Assembly: GCA_023091665.1 (NCBI GenBank)
Contig: JALJCQ010000009.1
Coordinates: 3,286,001-3,350,000 of the forward strand
Origin: Pythium myriotylum
Taxonomy: Eukaryota; Oomycota; Peronosporomycetes; Pythiales; Pythiaceae
Length of the DNA stretch: 64,000 bases
Direction of reading: 5' to 3'
Shown here piece by piece: positions 9,192-18,395 of this stretch; within the stretch, counting starts at the first letter, position 1, and each line of letters opens with the position of its first letter. The notes below the pieces were generated by a model. The model had not been told where the DNA came from. It was given only the letters and a program-made list of their open reading frames with translations, and searched no databases. A program made the position numbers and the translations under genes.

Positions 9192-10994
9192 ATGAAGGTC
9201 CTCAGTTCGATGTGCAAGCTCTCAGTCGCTGCAATGCTGCTTGCGACGTCGATGACGCTCGACACTGCGAATGCAAAGGCCCCAGTCCGTCGTCTCAAGG
9301 CCACGAAATGCGGCGTGCAGCCGGCCGGTCCGCCTTCCGCTCCGACGACGGCGCCGTCGCCCATTCCAGCACCGTCTCAGGGAGGTGATGGAAGTGTCGG
9401 TGGTGACGCCACTCCGCCATCATCGAGCGCCCCACCCACCTCCACGCCGGCTCCACCTACCGCAACTCCGGCTCCTGCTTCGACTCCAGCACCGGACGGA
9501 GGTGACGATGATAATGAGAGCAGCTCCGACAACACAGACGATCCGACCGACTCGAGCGTGGATGACGAGGCTGACTCGAAAGACAACGACGGCGAAGAAT
9601 CCACGACGGCCCCAGCAACGGAAGCTCCCACTACTACCCCTATGCCATCTCCTGTGGCTGATTCATCACCAGTACCAACTCCCATAAACTCAACAGCCAC
9701 TCTCGCCCCGACGCCTAGCGCCGCACCAAGTCCTGATACATCATCGGCCCCAGCTACAAAGAACACCAAGCTCTGCGCCACACCCAAGGTCACCGTCTCC
9801 GAGATCGACGTCGGCGTCAGCGTCGAGGTCAACGAAGACGAAGCCGCACTCAAACTCATCGCCGTCGCCGCCAAACCAGGAGGCGGATCCTACGTCGCCT
9901 TCCACAGCGGCGGCAAGGCACACGTCGTACAGCTTGACGCGTCCGACAAACTCGTCGCCAACTCACACGTCACCATCGACGTCCACGACTTTGCGGACAT
10001 CCATGCCGACGCCAAGGGGTTCGTGCTGCTGGCTACGCGCGCTGCTCAGGGAGGAGGCACGCTCCAATGTGGCAACCCATCCAACCTCTGTGGCACAGCG
10101 CCCAACCCACCCGTCGCATGCTACGACATGTACCTCATCCGCTACGAAGGAGGTAAGGAGACCTGGGCCACCAAGCTCACGTCGTCCAGCGCCTCGCTGC
10201 CACCGTACTCGACCTCCAAGACTGGCCCGAACGTCTTCATGATCTGGTGGTACGCTCACCACGGCCGCATCGCCTACGACGGCAACGGCAACTGGGCCTC
10301 CTACTTCGGCGCCGCCATCTCCACCTCCGAAGGCGGATGCATCAACATCCACCAGGGAGACCGCATGCAGATCGTCAGCTCCACCGGCTCGCTCGTCAAG
10401 AGCAACAACGCCTTCGACTGGGGATGCTCCCACTCCGGATACGAGCGCGTCATTTGGGACGACCGCTCCAAGGAGTTCACTGGCATCTGTAAGACCGACA
10501 ACAACAACCGCATCAAGTTCCCGACTTCCGATGCCACCGTCTACCCCGTCGACCTCGCCGCCTCCAACCTCGGTGACATCGTCAAGGATGCTGGTGGTAC
10601 TGGCTACTGGATGACAGTCAGCAACGGCCAGGGCGACAACGCCAAGGTCCACCTCATGCACTTCAACAAGAACAAGGCGACCGACAAGGACATCGTGCTG
10701 GGCTGTGCCAAGCCGAACGAGCGTGCGTGTCACTTGGCGTCGATCGGCGAGGGCGGTTTGTTGGCGGCCTGGGAAGGCTCGAGCCAGCGTGGTGATCTCA
10801 CGGGTGATCGTCAGATGTACATCCAGGTGCTGAGTGCGAAGGATGGTTCGAAGGTGAGCTCTGCGACGCCGGTGAACGGTGTGAAGGGCAACCGTTACCA
10901 GGCGTTCCGTGAGTACCCGGACGGCACGGTTGCGTACGTGGCCCCGGGTTCGAAGGCTTCGTCTCTGAAGGTGCTTCGCATCTCGCCTTGCTAG
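9192..10994 (+). CDS. Secreted protein, Thr/Pro/acidic linker plus propeller-like domain (copy 2)
   Basis: A 600-aa intronless paralogue of the gene at 6123. It has a 28-residue signal peptide, then RRLK and the CGVQP block that parallels CGVKP of copy 1. The linker (residues 45-185) is Pro/Thr/Ser-rich with an acidic stretch and is not alignable to copy 1. From about residue 181 the domain is nearly identical to copy 1; the differences seen are Asn to Val in the NPPxACY segment and Gly to Cys in VLGxAKPN. The mucin-like linker would hold the domain away from a wall or surface. The function is unknown; a secreted sugar- or wall-binding propeller is one possibility. Confidence 0.85.
   Translation: MKVLSSMCKLSVAAMLLATSMTLDTANAKAPVRRLKATKCGVQPAGPPSAPTTAPSPIPAPSQGGDGSVGGDATPPSSSAPPTSTPAPPTATPAPASTPAPDGGDDDNESSSDNTDDPTDSSVDDEADSKDNDGEESTTAPATEAPTTTPMPSPVADSSPVPTPINSTATLAPTPSAAPSPDTSSAPATKNTKLCATPKVTVSEIDVGVSVEVNEDEAALKLIAVAAKPGGGSYVAFHSGGKAHVVQLDASDKLVANSHVTIDVHDFADIHADAKGFVLLATRAAQGGGTLQCGNPSNLCGTAPNPPVACYDMYLIRYEGGKETWATKLTSSSASLPPYSTSKTGPNVFMIWWYAHHGRIAYDGNGNWASYFGAAISTSEGGCINIHQGDRMQIVSSTGSLVKSNNAFDWGCSHSGYERVIWDDRSKEFTGICKTDNNNRIKFPTSDATVYPVDLAASNLGDIVKDAGGTGYWMTVSNGQGDNAKVHLMHFNKNKATDKDIVLGCAKPNERACHLASIGEGGLLAAWEGSSQRGDLTGDRQMYIQVLSAKDGSKVSSATPVNGVKGNRYQAFREYPDGTVAYVAPGSKASSLKVLRISPC
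9733..10994 (+). repeat. Near-identical 1.26-kb domain duplication, copy 2
   Basis: Partner of 6562-7823, offset by 3171 bp. The homology tract coincides with the domain boundary and stops at the termination codon. Confidence 0.93.
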
Positions 10995-11246
10995 ATGTGA
11001 TATGGTTGTGGATGCGTTCTTGATGTCCCGCCTGGTCCACCATAAGTAGTGAGGACTCGGTTGGATCTTCTCAAATATTGTTTTCGTTTCTCCATCCGTT
11101 TCGTTGTGTCAGTGTCAGTTACGGTAGATGCAGCAAAGCACGGTTCAGTCCGACCACTTGACCCTTCGAACGAACACGAACGAAGGTCGTATCGGAAATC
11201 CGACAGTGTACATGCGCACATTCAATTTTTCTTCACTCCAGCGACG

Positions 11247-12089
11247 ATGGATGTGCGTCAAGTTCAACGGACACCATCGCACTATGAGCTTCTCGTCGTG
11301 GCAGCCGTCATGTCCATCGTCCCACTGATCACCACGTATGGGTTCCCCAGCGACTGGACTTACATCGCACCCAAGAACCGCGCATACCAGCACATGCTGC
11401 TCGCAGTCTACTTCGCTTTCACCGGATCGGCCTTGACGTTCGCGTACTGCTCGAACAGGACACCGTGGGTGAGCCAGCTCGCGCTGCTCACGTTCTTCCT
11501 GATTATCCACGCGACGTTATGGGCCGTTAACACGATGTGGGCGCAGACCACCACGTGGGCTCTCGTGCTGTTGACGATCCTTGTCACAGGCCGCCAGTCG
11601 GCGCGAGAACTGCCTCGCTGGCTGTGCACGCTGCACGTCGGTGCCTTTCAGCACTGGCGCAAGCGGTCTGCGTGTCCGTCTCGACTACGCGTACTCAGCG
11701 CCGTGTTCTCTGTACTGCCAATCGGCATGCTCTCGGGTCCGACCTTCGCTCCGTGGGAGCCCGTGCAAAAGTTTGTGCGGTGGCATCCGTACAACCAGCA
11801 CGTCGAGTTGCTCTGGCGTGGCAACTTCTTCACGTTTGCGACGCTGCTGCTCGTGGCGAGCACGAATCCTGTCCGCCATAGTGCGATCGTGCTCTTTTTT
11901 GCATGGCACGGCGTGCTCCACGGCTCGGTCATGCTTGTCGACTGCCTGCGAGCCCTCGACGGCAACGGGAACCCCGAGCACGCGGTCGAGATCTCGTTCT
12001 TCTTCCTCCTTGGACTCTTCTCAGCGTACTGCGTAGGGCCCCTTTTGCCTCGGCCCAGTGGCCATACACTCGTCGCCACCGAGGCCTGA
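11247..12089 (+). CDS. Multi-pass membrane protein of unknown function
   Basis: A 280-aa intronless protein starting at the ATG at 11247; an in-frame extension to 11049 exists but has no sensible N-terminus. About seven to eight hydrophobic stretches are visible, beginning with YELLVVAAVMSIVPLITTYG and ending with VEISFFFLLGLFSAYCVGPL, separated by short Arg/Trp-rich loops. A His in FFAWHGVLHGSVMLVD lies inside a predicted helix. I do not recognise the family. It follows the secreted-protein pair on the same strand but nothing shows a functional link. Confidence 0.7.
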   Translation: MDVRQVQRTPSHYELLVVAAVMSIVPLITTYGFPSDWTYIAPKNRAYQHMLLAVYFAFTGSALTFAYCSNRTPWVSQLALLTFFLIIHATLWAVNTMWAQTTTWALVLLTILVTGRQSARELPRWLCTLHVGAFQHWRKRSACPSRLRVLSAVFSVLPIGMLSGPTFAPWEPVQKFVRWHPYNQHVELLWRGNFFTFATLLLVASTNPVRHSAIVLFFAWHGVLHGSVMLVDCLRALDGNGNPEHAVEISFFFLLGLFSAYCVGPLLPRPSGHTLVATEA

Positions 12090-12117
12090 GCAAAAAGTTA
12101 TGTCAAACGTCAACGAG

Positions 12118-12373
12118 GTCAACTTGTCTGAGTCAGATCCGCCCTTCTCAGAACTCGGTTTATGTTCTTTTCGATCATCCATTTTCTCATAAAACCGGTC
12201 TTTTTTGATGACGAAATGGCCGTTCGGTGAATCGGCCGTTTGGCGAATGCAACGGTCAACGTGCAAGTCCAATCTGAGTCAACTCCGCCGCTCTCAGAAC
12301 TCGATTTATGTCCAAACCCTCTCTCTTAAAACCGATTTGGACATGATGACGAAATGGCCGTTGGGTCAATTGC
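12118..12373 (+). repeat. Two diverged direct repeats of about 110-120 bp
   Basis: Copy A (12118-12237) and copy B (12266-12373) share TCTCAGAACTCGRTTTATGT, AAAACCGRT and ATGACGAAATGGCCGTT in the same order. They sit in the 463-bp gap between the membrane-protein gene and PA200. A run of ten or more C follows at about 12489. Confidence 0.75.
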
Positions 12374-12552
12374 CGCTTCAGATTGCGTTTTTCTGGTCTT
12401 AACGTCCTGAATGTTGGTCGTTTCTTGGTTCTTAACCCTCCAAATGCAGGTCCCTGACGCAATCCGCGACCATCACTCTTTGTTTCCCCTCCCCCCCCCC
12501 CTTTCCTTTCCTTCCGTTCGGATCTCTCACAAACGGAAACCCCCTCCGGCCG

Positions 12553-15500
12553 ATGCATCCTTACTACGACCTGCTGCCGTCCTACGTCTCGCGCGAGAGC
12601 GTCGACCGCGAGCGCGACGAGTTCGTCGCCCGCGTGCGCGAGACGCTCACGCTGCTGCGCGCGCCTGGCGTTGTACCGCTCCAGAAGCGCCATTTGCGCG
12701 CCGTCGAGACGCTCTTCAAGCTCAAGCACGCGCTGCCCGTCGCGCTCCACCGCGAGCTCATCGAGGCGCTCGTCGACCACCTCTGGGCGAGAGATGCTGC
12801 CGATATCGTCGACGTCAACATTGAAGTGCGCGCGACCAACACGCTGCGCCTGCTGCTGAGCAAGTGGAAGAGCAAGCAGCCGCCGAGCGAGCGCCGCGCG
12901 CTGGCGATCGACTGGCGCCTCGCCAAGCGCGCGCTCGACCGCGTCTGCTTCAGCGCGCCAGGCCGCGCGCGTCTCGCGAACCCGACGACGCTGCAGCTGC
13001 TCGCGTCCAGCATGGTCAAGAGCGTCGAGAAGGCGCGCCCGGCGTTTGGGCTCGGAGAGCAGACGAGCTTCGTGGCGCAGCTCTGGAGCGAGTTTGGCAC
13101 GCAGATCAACGATGTCAAGTCGAATCGATGCTTCCAGGCGCTTGGGTTCTTCACGCTTTTGTTCAACATTCCCGTAGACGCGAATGACCGCGAATGGCAG
13201 GCGATCGAGGCGCTTATCCCGCAGTGGCTCCACTCGTGGGCCTTGATCACGCGCTGCGCCGACTGGGACGGCCACTGGTTCAAACTCTTCTCACGTGTCG
13301 CGAAGCGATTCCCAGTCAAGACAGCAGAGGCGCTCACTGGCGCCTATCCCTTCATCTTCGCCAAGGTCCACAGTTTGCTCGATTTGCCATCTGACCTCGG
13401 ATCGCCGTTCAAGAACAACGCTCGACCCTCTGCGTACAGTGTGCTTGACGGCTCCAAACGATACGATCAGTTCGCAATGCGTTTGTGTGCATACCTGTTG
13501 GGCAATCCATCTGGTGCCAGCGGGGCGGGGGCGAATCAATTCGTTGTGGATATTCTGACCACAGTTAAACCCTTCTTTCATCCGTCAAATGCTTCCCCAG
13601 TTGCTGGTTCGCTGATAAACACTGTCTACTTTCTTATCAACTCGATTGGAAGTCGTCTCGGTGTTGAAAAGGCAACGGGAACGATTCTGGAAGTGGAGTC
13701 GTGTCATGATATATTTGACGGGCTCCTCCAATTGTCGTTCTACGGCATCTACTCCAAGAATCGCTCGGTTGCTTCCAAGTGCATGTATGTCATCAAGAAC
13801 CTTGTTTGCATTGACCCAGCCCATTGTGCGAAGCCAGTGTTGGATGAAATGGTGAAGGCATTGGACCCTCGCGCACTGAGTCAGTCACACTTGGCACCAG
13901 CTGCGATTTCGTCCCTGTCCGTGTTCTTGTACCACCTAATGTGTGGTCAGAACCCGGAAGGGCCAGGGCTGCTCTTTTCGACGTACCTGTCTTCTCTTTT
14001 GCGGCTAACGTTGCCCGGCATCGACCCAAATGATGAGACCAAGACAATGACCACGATTCGATTTTACTTCCACGTGCTCTCGTGGCTACCTCTTGTGAAT
14101 GATGTGGAGAAGAAGGGCGGAGACGGTGTAATGAAGCGGACTGAGCTGTCTACTGAGTTGTTCAAGGAGATGGAGAAGAATCTGTACACCCCTGTCGTTC
14201 CCAACGGACCAGACATCGATCGAAAGCTGTGGGAGTTGGGAAGCTTCTTGGAGGAATGGACTCTTGCCCTCGTGGACAGGTGTCTCGACTTCATTCGTAC
14301 GCGAGCAAACACTCAAAAGCACGATTCAGGAGCCAAGCCAGACACAAGCCATGGATCAGGTCATCGAGAAGACCACGCTGTCCTTGAGGTTCTCAACATG
14401 ATGAGTCTGCTTTACTCACAGATGTCGCCTGCAATTTACTCGCAAGCAGTCCGAAAGACGATTTCGTTTGTATCGAACTCATTCTTTACATCAGACGTTG
14501 GTGGAAAGGCGATTTCAACGCTAGTGTTCAACAGTATCCAAGGAAATATTCGGGATGCTGCTCCTCAATTCGCCCGACTAGCCCTCGAAAAGCTCGTGAA
14601 AGCAGATTCCTTGATGAAAAACGAGAAGGTTTGGTATTTGCGCATCTTGAACGGTGCTGTACGAGCGAACGACTCAAGTGGCGAAGCTTTACTTGGGCTC
14701 CGCACCGAAATCCGGTCGGCAGTTGCACAATATTTGCTCAAGGAAGATGACAAGGAAGTGTACGAGGCAGCTGGTGAGGTACTAGAACACCTTCTGCACG
14801 CTCTAGTGGGTGTGTATCCACTTGACTTCCGATCGTTGCCGCAAACTGAGTGGGATGCAGCAACAAACGAGTCGGCCAGTATGTTCCAATTTCTCGGTAC
14901 CGCGATTTCTTGGAAGCGAGTCGCCATTCAGTGGCATGAACCAAATGAACGCGAGCTTTTGTTCGCGCACGAGCTACTCCAGGACCATTTGCTGAGTACG
15001 ATTGATGCACTGGAGCAACTCCGGGCCAGCAAGGACGTTACGGTGCGACAGTGGGTACCTCACCTCAAGCGAGTCTACGTTGGTGTTCGAGGCGCAAGGA
15101 ATATTTTCGTCGACGCAACCGGGGGATCGGGAGCACTCCAGGCTGGATCGCTTCCTTTGCTGTCGCGTGCCTTTTCGGCGAACAACGAGATGCTTGAATC
15201 GTATGTATCACTGAAGTCCCGAGTCTTAACCAGTACACACCAATTTGTCGACCACTGGAAGGTAAATGGACACAAGGGAGTGACTGAGAACCAGGTGTGG
15301 ACTGTGATGTTGAAGACCATCAAGCAATTGCTTGTGTGGCGCGGCAGCCATATTGGTGGGCACAGATCGAAGGAGAAGCAGAATATGTACATCAAAGTCA
15401 TGACCTCAGATGTGGCTTCGAAAGAGCTGAGTAAGTCGCGACGACATGACCAAGACCCCCGCGATGTAGTTCCACTTTCTTCACGAAACGAGATGATCGA

Positions 15501-18183
15501 AAGGGTCCTCTTCTTCTATTCGAAGCGCAAGGTCCAAGAGCACTTCGAGACTGCCCAGTTTGTCCTCAGTGACGATCCAGCAGCTACTAACATTCGCACG
15601 CAGTATGAAGCTCTGCTACTGGATGTCGAAGACTTATCCAGACATGCCTACGAGGAAGTACGAAACAGTGCGAATGGTGTGATGCGAGAGAGCTATGAAA
15701 TCTTTACGAAGTGGATCTACTCGAGGATTTCGGACAATCTTGATATCCTGGAAGGGAAAGTTGTCGATAAGGATGGCACAGTCAAAGAGGAGACCATTCT
15801 TGGTGCACTCGAATTCCTCAGGCGTCAGCTAGTCTTGGCTTACCTTTGGAAGTCTCGCGGTGTCTTACTCGAGCGCGCGTTGAAGGCTGTTCTTGGGAGC
15901 ACAAGTACAGTCATCAAAAAGCTCGAGAGTGAAGCCAGCAAAGCAAAGGTCGGGCTGCAAATCCAAGTTTTCTTCTTGACGCTTCTCGGTAACTGGCGTT
16001 ACGTTCGAGAGGAGGCATCCACAAGGTTGATCGATGCACTGCTGGCGTCCGAGCCATCTACGACCGAGCACTGGAAACAGCAGCTCATGCACCTCGTTTG
16101 CTTTTATCCCTTGCTTCAGCCTGATGAGTTGCCCCTACCATCACGCCTTTGGAGCCTCATTTTGCGGCAGCTGCAACACGAAGTTCTCCCAGTTCGACAA
16201 GTCGCAGTTCTTCTCTTGTCCCAACTGGTGCGGTTAGAGAAGTGGAAGTTCACATCCACAAACTCGCGCGATGAGGAAGTCATGGCACTTCTGTTCTCGG
16301 ATGCGACATTGGAAGCTATTATCAAGACTATGGTCGAGAATCACCGAAATACTCATCGCTTCTCTGCGTCTGCCGATGGCCAACACGCGAACTCAGCACC
16401 CACTGATTGGTCGTTCGGTGTGAATGAGGTGATCCGCAACCTATCTAACGCGGCAAACTCCTACCCGAAGCCACCTCCGCTTTCATCGATCCGCCTACTT
16501 AACCAGACGAGCGACGCATTCAGCAGTATTCAACTCATTCACGTGAGACTAGTCCAAAGATTGGTTCAACTAAACCCTCGCGCGATTTTTCAAGGCGTTG
16601 TCTTCCCAGCCCTCGAAAAGCTGACTGACGCCATCGACTCCAAGGTGTCAGATGAAGATCGTCAGGCATCGCTGTCGACTCTGGGCGAGTGGGTGGCTGG
16701 AATGCTTCGAGGGGCACTCAAACTTCCGGCAGGCGCAGATGATCTTGCTACGTCGGCTGTTACTTCTGTCACAGAACTCGTGAAAAAAGTATTGCCACAC
16801 GTCAATCTTGCCCTCGTTGAACCGTGGACACAGGTTTTGTACTTTACTTCGCGTCCATCGAACAGCAAGCCGGAAGGACTCTATGCATCCCGGCTCCAAG
16901 TTCTTGCGGAGCACTTATCTGCAGAGTTGGAACAATCATTTGCCCGCGCTACTGCCGAAGACTACGCCAACCAGGTCAAATGGCTCAGCCTTATTGAGCC
17001 TCTTCTCGTTCATATACTCGGCTCAAGCGGTGCACGATTGGCTCAACTCCAGTCAACTCTTCGAGGATCTGTTGTGGGTGTTATTGAACGACACGCACTG
17101 GCCCACCGCTACAAGATGGTGCGAGATCGTGTGGCGAAGACTTTGTATGTCGTGGACGTGACAGATGACGCAGCTCCCGAATCCCGAGCGACAAATAGTG
17201 TACTGCAGAAGCTGGTCACCCTGGCTCAAGTCGAGTCTTCTACTAGTATTTCATCAGTCGATGGTGATGGAGAGAGCGAAGATGCGCTCAGTGCGAAGGA
17301 GACTGCAATGCAATGGTTAACCTGTGCTGATCGCCATGGCGACACCAACGACTTTGCTCGAGTCATGAAGCATTTGTTCCCCGTGGCATTTTTGACCCAG
17401 AACCATTCCAAGGTTGAAATTGCGCTGCTCGCGAAGAACACAACGAACGCGATTTCTTTGTCGTTGCGGCTTTATGCACCACCGTCTGATGAAGCTTCAT
17501 CAGGGCTCCTGAACGACCTGTTACTCATGCTTGAACTCTTTGGGGCTCACCCATTGTGGAAAACTCGAGCCGCCGTTCTTCGATTCCTCACGCTCTTCAC
17601 GTTTTACCACTGGATCTTCCTCTCCTTCGAGCAGCAAGAGCGTGTTCAGAAGATCATCATGACGTTTTTGGCTGATGAGCAGCGCGAGGTACAAGATATG
17701 GCTAAATACGCGCTGCGTAGTCTGGTCCATATCCAGCGCACTGCCGTTGTCGAAGCGCTCAGCCGCCAGCTTTCTGAACAGGCTCAGGACTCACGAGTAA
17801 AGCACCCGAAGCTCGTACGTCGCCTCCAGAAGCAGGAGAAGGAGCAACCCGACGACACCGACGAGATCGAGCGAACCAAGTCCCGCATCAAGGCAAACGA
17901 AAAGAAGATGGCAACGAGCATCCTTGGCACCAGCGCGATCGTGCTCGCGTTCCCTCACTCGGTCCCTTTGTTTGTTCCTCCGCTGTTCGAAGAAATGGGC
18001 CGCTACCTGTTCATCAAGCTCGCAACGCCGACCGTGTCGTACCTCGAAAAGTCGGTCAAGGACACACTGCTCGAGTTCAAGCGCGCGCACCAGGATAACT
18101 GGCTCGAGGTTAAGACTAACCTCACTCAGGCCCAGCGCGACGTGTTCGAGGACGTCGGCATCTCCCCGAGCTACTACACCTAG
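12553..18183 (+). CDS. PSME4: Proteasome activator PA200/Blm10 (PSME4)
   Basis: A single 5.6-kb exon encodes 1876 aa, close to animal PSME4 (about 1840 aa). The protein is built from HEAT-like helical repeats throughout; diagnostic stretches include the N-terminal YYDLLPSYVSRES segment, KNRSVASKCMYVIKNLV, and the region FPHSVPLFVPPLFEEMGRYL near the end. It terminates in SPSYYT, the Tyr-Tyr-X tail that family members insert into the alpha-ring pocket to open the 20S gate. It caps 20S proteasomes and promotes degradation of acetylated histones and unstructured proteins in the nucleus. No intron is seen, which is notable for such a long gene. The start is the ATG that gives the family N-terminus. 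Confidence 0.93.
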   Translation: MHPYYDLLPSYVSRESVDRERDEFVARVRETLTLLRAPGVVPLQKRHLRAVETLFKLKHALPVALHRELIEALVDHLWARDAADIVDVNIEVRATNTLRLLLSKWKSKQPPSERRALAIDWRLAKRALDRVCFSAPGRARLANPTTLQLLASSMVKSVEKARPAFGLGEQTSFVAQLWSEFGTQINDVKSNRCFQALGFFTLLFNIPVDANDREWQAIEALIPQWLHSWALITRCADWDGHWFKLFSRVAKRFPVKTAEALTGAYPFIFAKVHSLLDLPSDLGSPFKNNARPSAYSVLDGSKRYDQFAMRLCAYLLGNPSGASGAGANQFVVDILTTVKPFFHPSNASPVAGSLINTVYFLINSIGSRLGVEKATGTILEVESCHDIFDGLLQLSFYGIYSKNRSVASKCMYVIKNLVCIDPAHCAKPVLDEMVKALDPRALSQSHLAPAAISSLSVFLYHLMCGQNPEGPGLLFSTYLSSLLRLTLPGIDPNDETKTMTTIRFYFHVLSWLPLVNDVEKKGGDGVMKRTELSTELFKEMEKNLYTPVVPNGPDIDRKLWELGSFLEEWTLALVDRCLDFIRTRANTQKHDSGAKPDTSHGSGHREDHAVLEVLNMMSLLYSQMSPAIYSQAVRKTISFVSNSFFTSDVGGKAISTLVFNSIQGNIRDAAPQFARLALEKLVKADSLMKNEKVWYLRILNGAVRANDSSGEALLGLRTEIRSAVAQYLLKEDDKEVYEAAGEVLEHLLHALVGVYPLDFRSLPQTEWDAATNESASMFQFLGTAISWKRVAIQWHEPNERELLFAHELLQDHLLSTIDALEQLRASKDVTVRQWVPHLKRVYVGVRGARNIFVDATGGSGALQAGSLPLLSRAFSANNEMLESYVSLKSRVLTSTHQFVDHWKVNGHKGVTENQVWTVMLKTIKQLLVWRGSHIGGHRSKEKQNMYIKVMTSDVASKELSKSRRHDQDPRDVVPLSSRNEMIERVLFFYSKRKVQEHFETAQFVLSDDPAATNIRTQYEALLLDVEDLSRHAYEEVRNSANGVMRESYEIFTKWIYSRISDNLDILEGKVVDKDGTVKEETILGALEFLRRQLVLAYLWKSRGVLLERALKAVLGSTSTVIKKLESEASKAKVGLQIQVFFLTLLGNWRYVREEASTRLIDALLASEPSTTEHWKQQLMHLVCFYPLLQPDELPLPSRLWSLILRQLQHEVLPVRQVAVLLLSQLVRLEKWKFTSTNSRDEEVMALLFSDATLEAIIKTMVENHRNTHRFSASADGQHANSAPTDWSFGVNEVIRNLSNAANSYPKPPPLSSIRLLNQTSDAFSSIQLIHVRLVQRLVQLNPRAIFQGVVFPALEKLTDAIDSKVSDEDRQASLSTLGEWVAGMLRGALKLPAGADDLATSAVTSVTELVKKVLPHVNLALVEPWTQVLYFTSRPSNSKPEGLYASRLQVLAEHLSAELEQSFARATAEDYANQVKWLSLIEPLLVHILGSSGARLAQLQSTLRGSVVGVIERHALAHRYKMVRDRVAKTLYVVDVTDDAAPESRATNSVLQKLVTLAQVESSTSISSVDGDGESEDALSAKETAMQWLTCADRHGDTNDFARVMKHLFPVAFLTQNHSKVEIALLAKNTTNAISLSLRLYAPPSDEASSGLLNDLLLMLELFGAHPLWKTRAAVLRFLTLFTFYHWIFLSFEQQERVQKIIMTFLADEQREVQDMAKYALRSLVHIQRTAVVEALSRQLSEQAQDSRVKHPKLVRRLQKQEKEQPDDTDEIERTKSRIKANEKKMATSILGTSAIVLAFPHSVPLFVPPLFEEMGRYLFIKLATPTVSYLEKSVKDTLLEFKRAHQDNWLEVKTNLTQAQRDVFEDVGISPSYYT

Positions 18184-18395
18184 GTCTTGGTCAAGGTGTA
18201 GTAGCCTCTTGCTGTCCACCTGGACATAGCCCAGCACCCTGTATAAACTGACCTGCGACCTTTGTCCCTCTTTCTCTCTTAAACCCGGATGAGTTCCAGT
18301 CGCTCTGTGCTCTTCTAGACCCGGATGACGGCCAGTTCGTCTCCTCTCTCCCCTCTTCAGTTCGCTAAGGTCGCTGTCACCCCCTCCCCGTTGAT

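Noticed and set aside
12256..13275. 339-codon antisense frame over the start of PA200
   Set aside because: It overlaps a strongly supported conserved gene, has an Arg/Ala-rich composition and no known motif.
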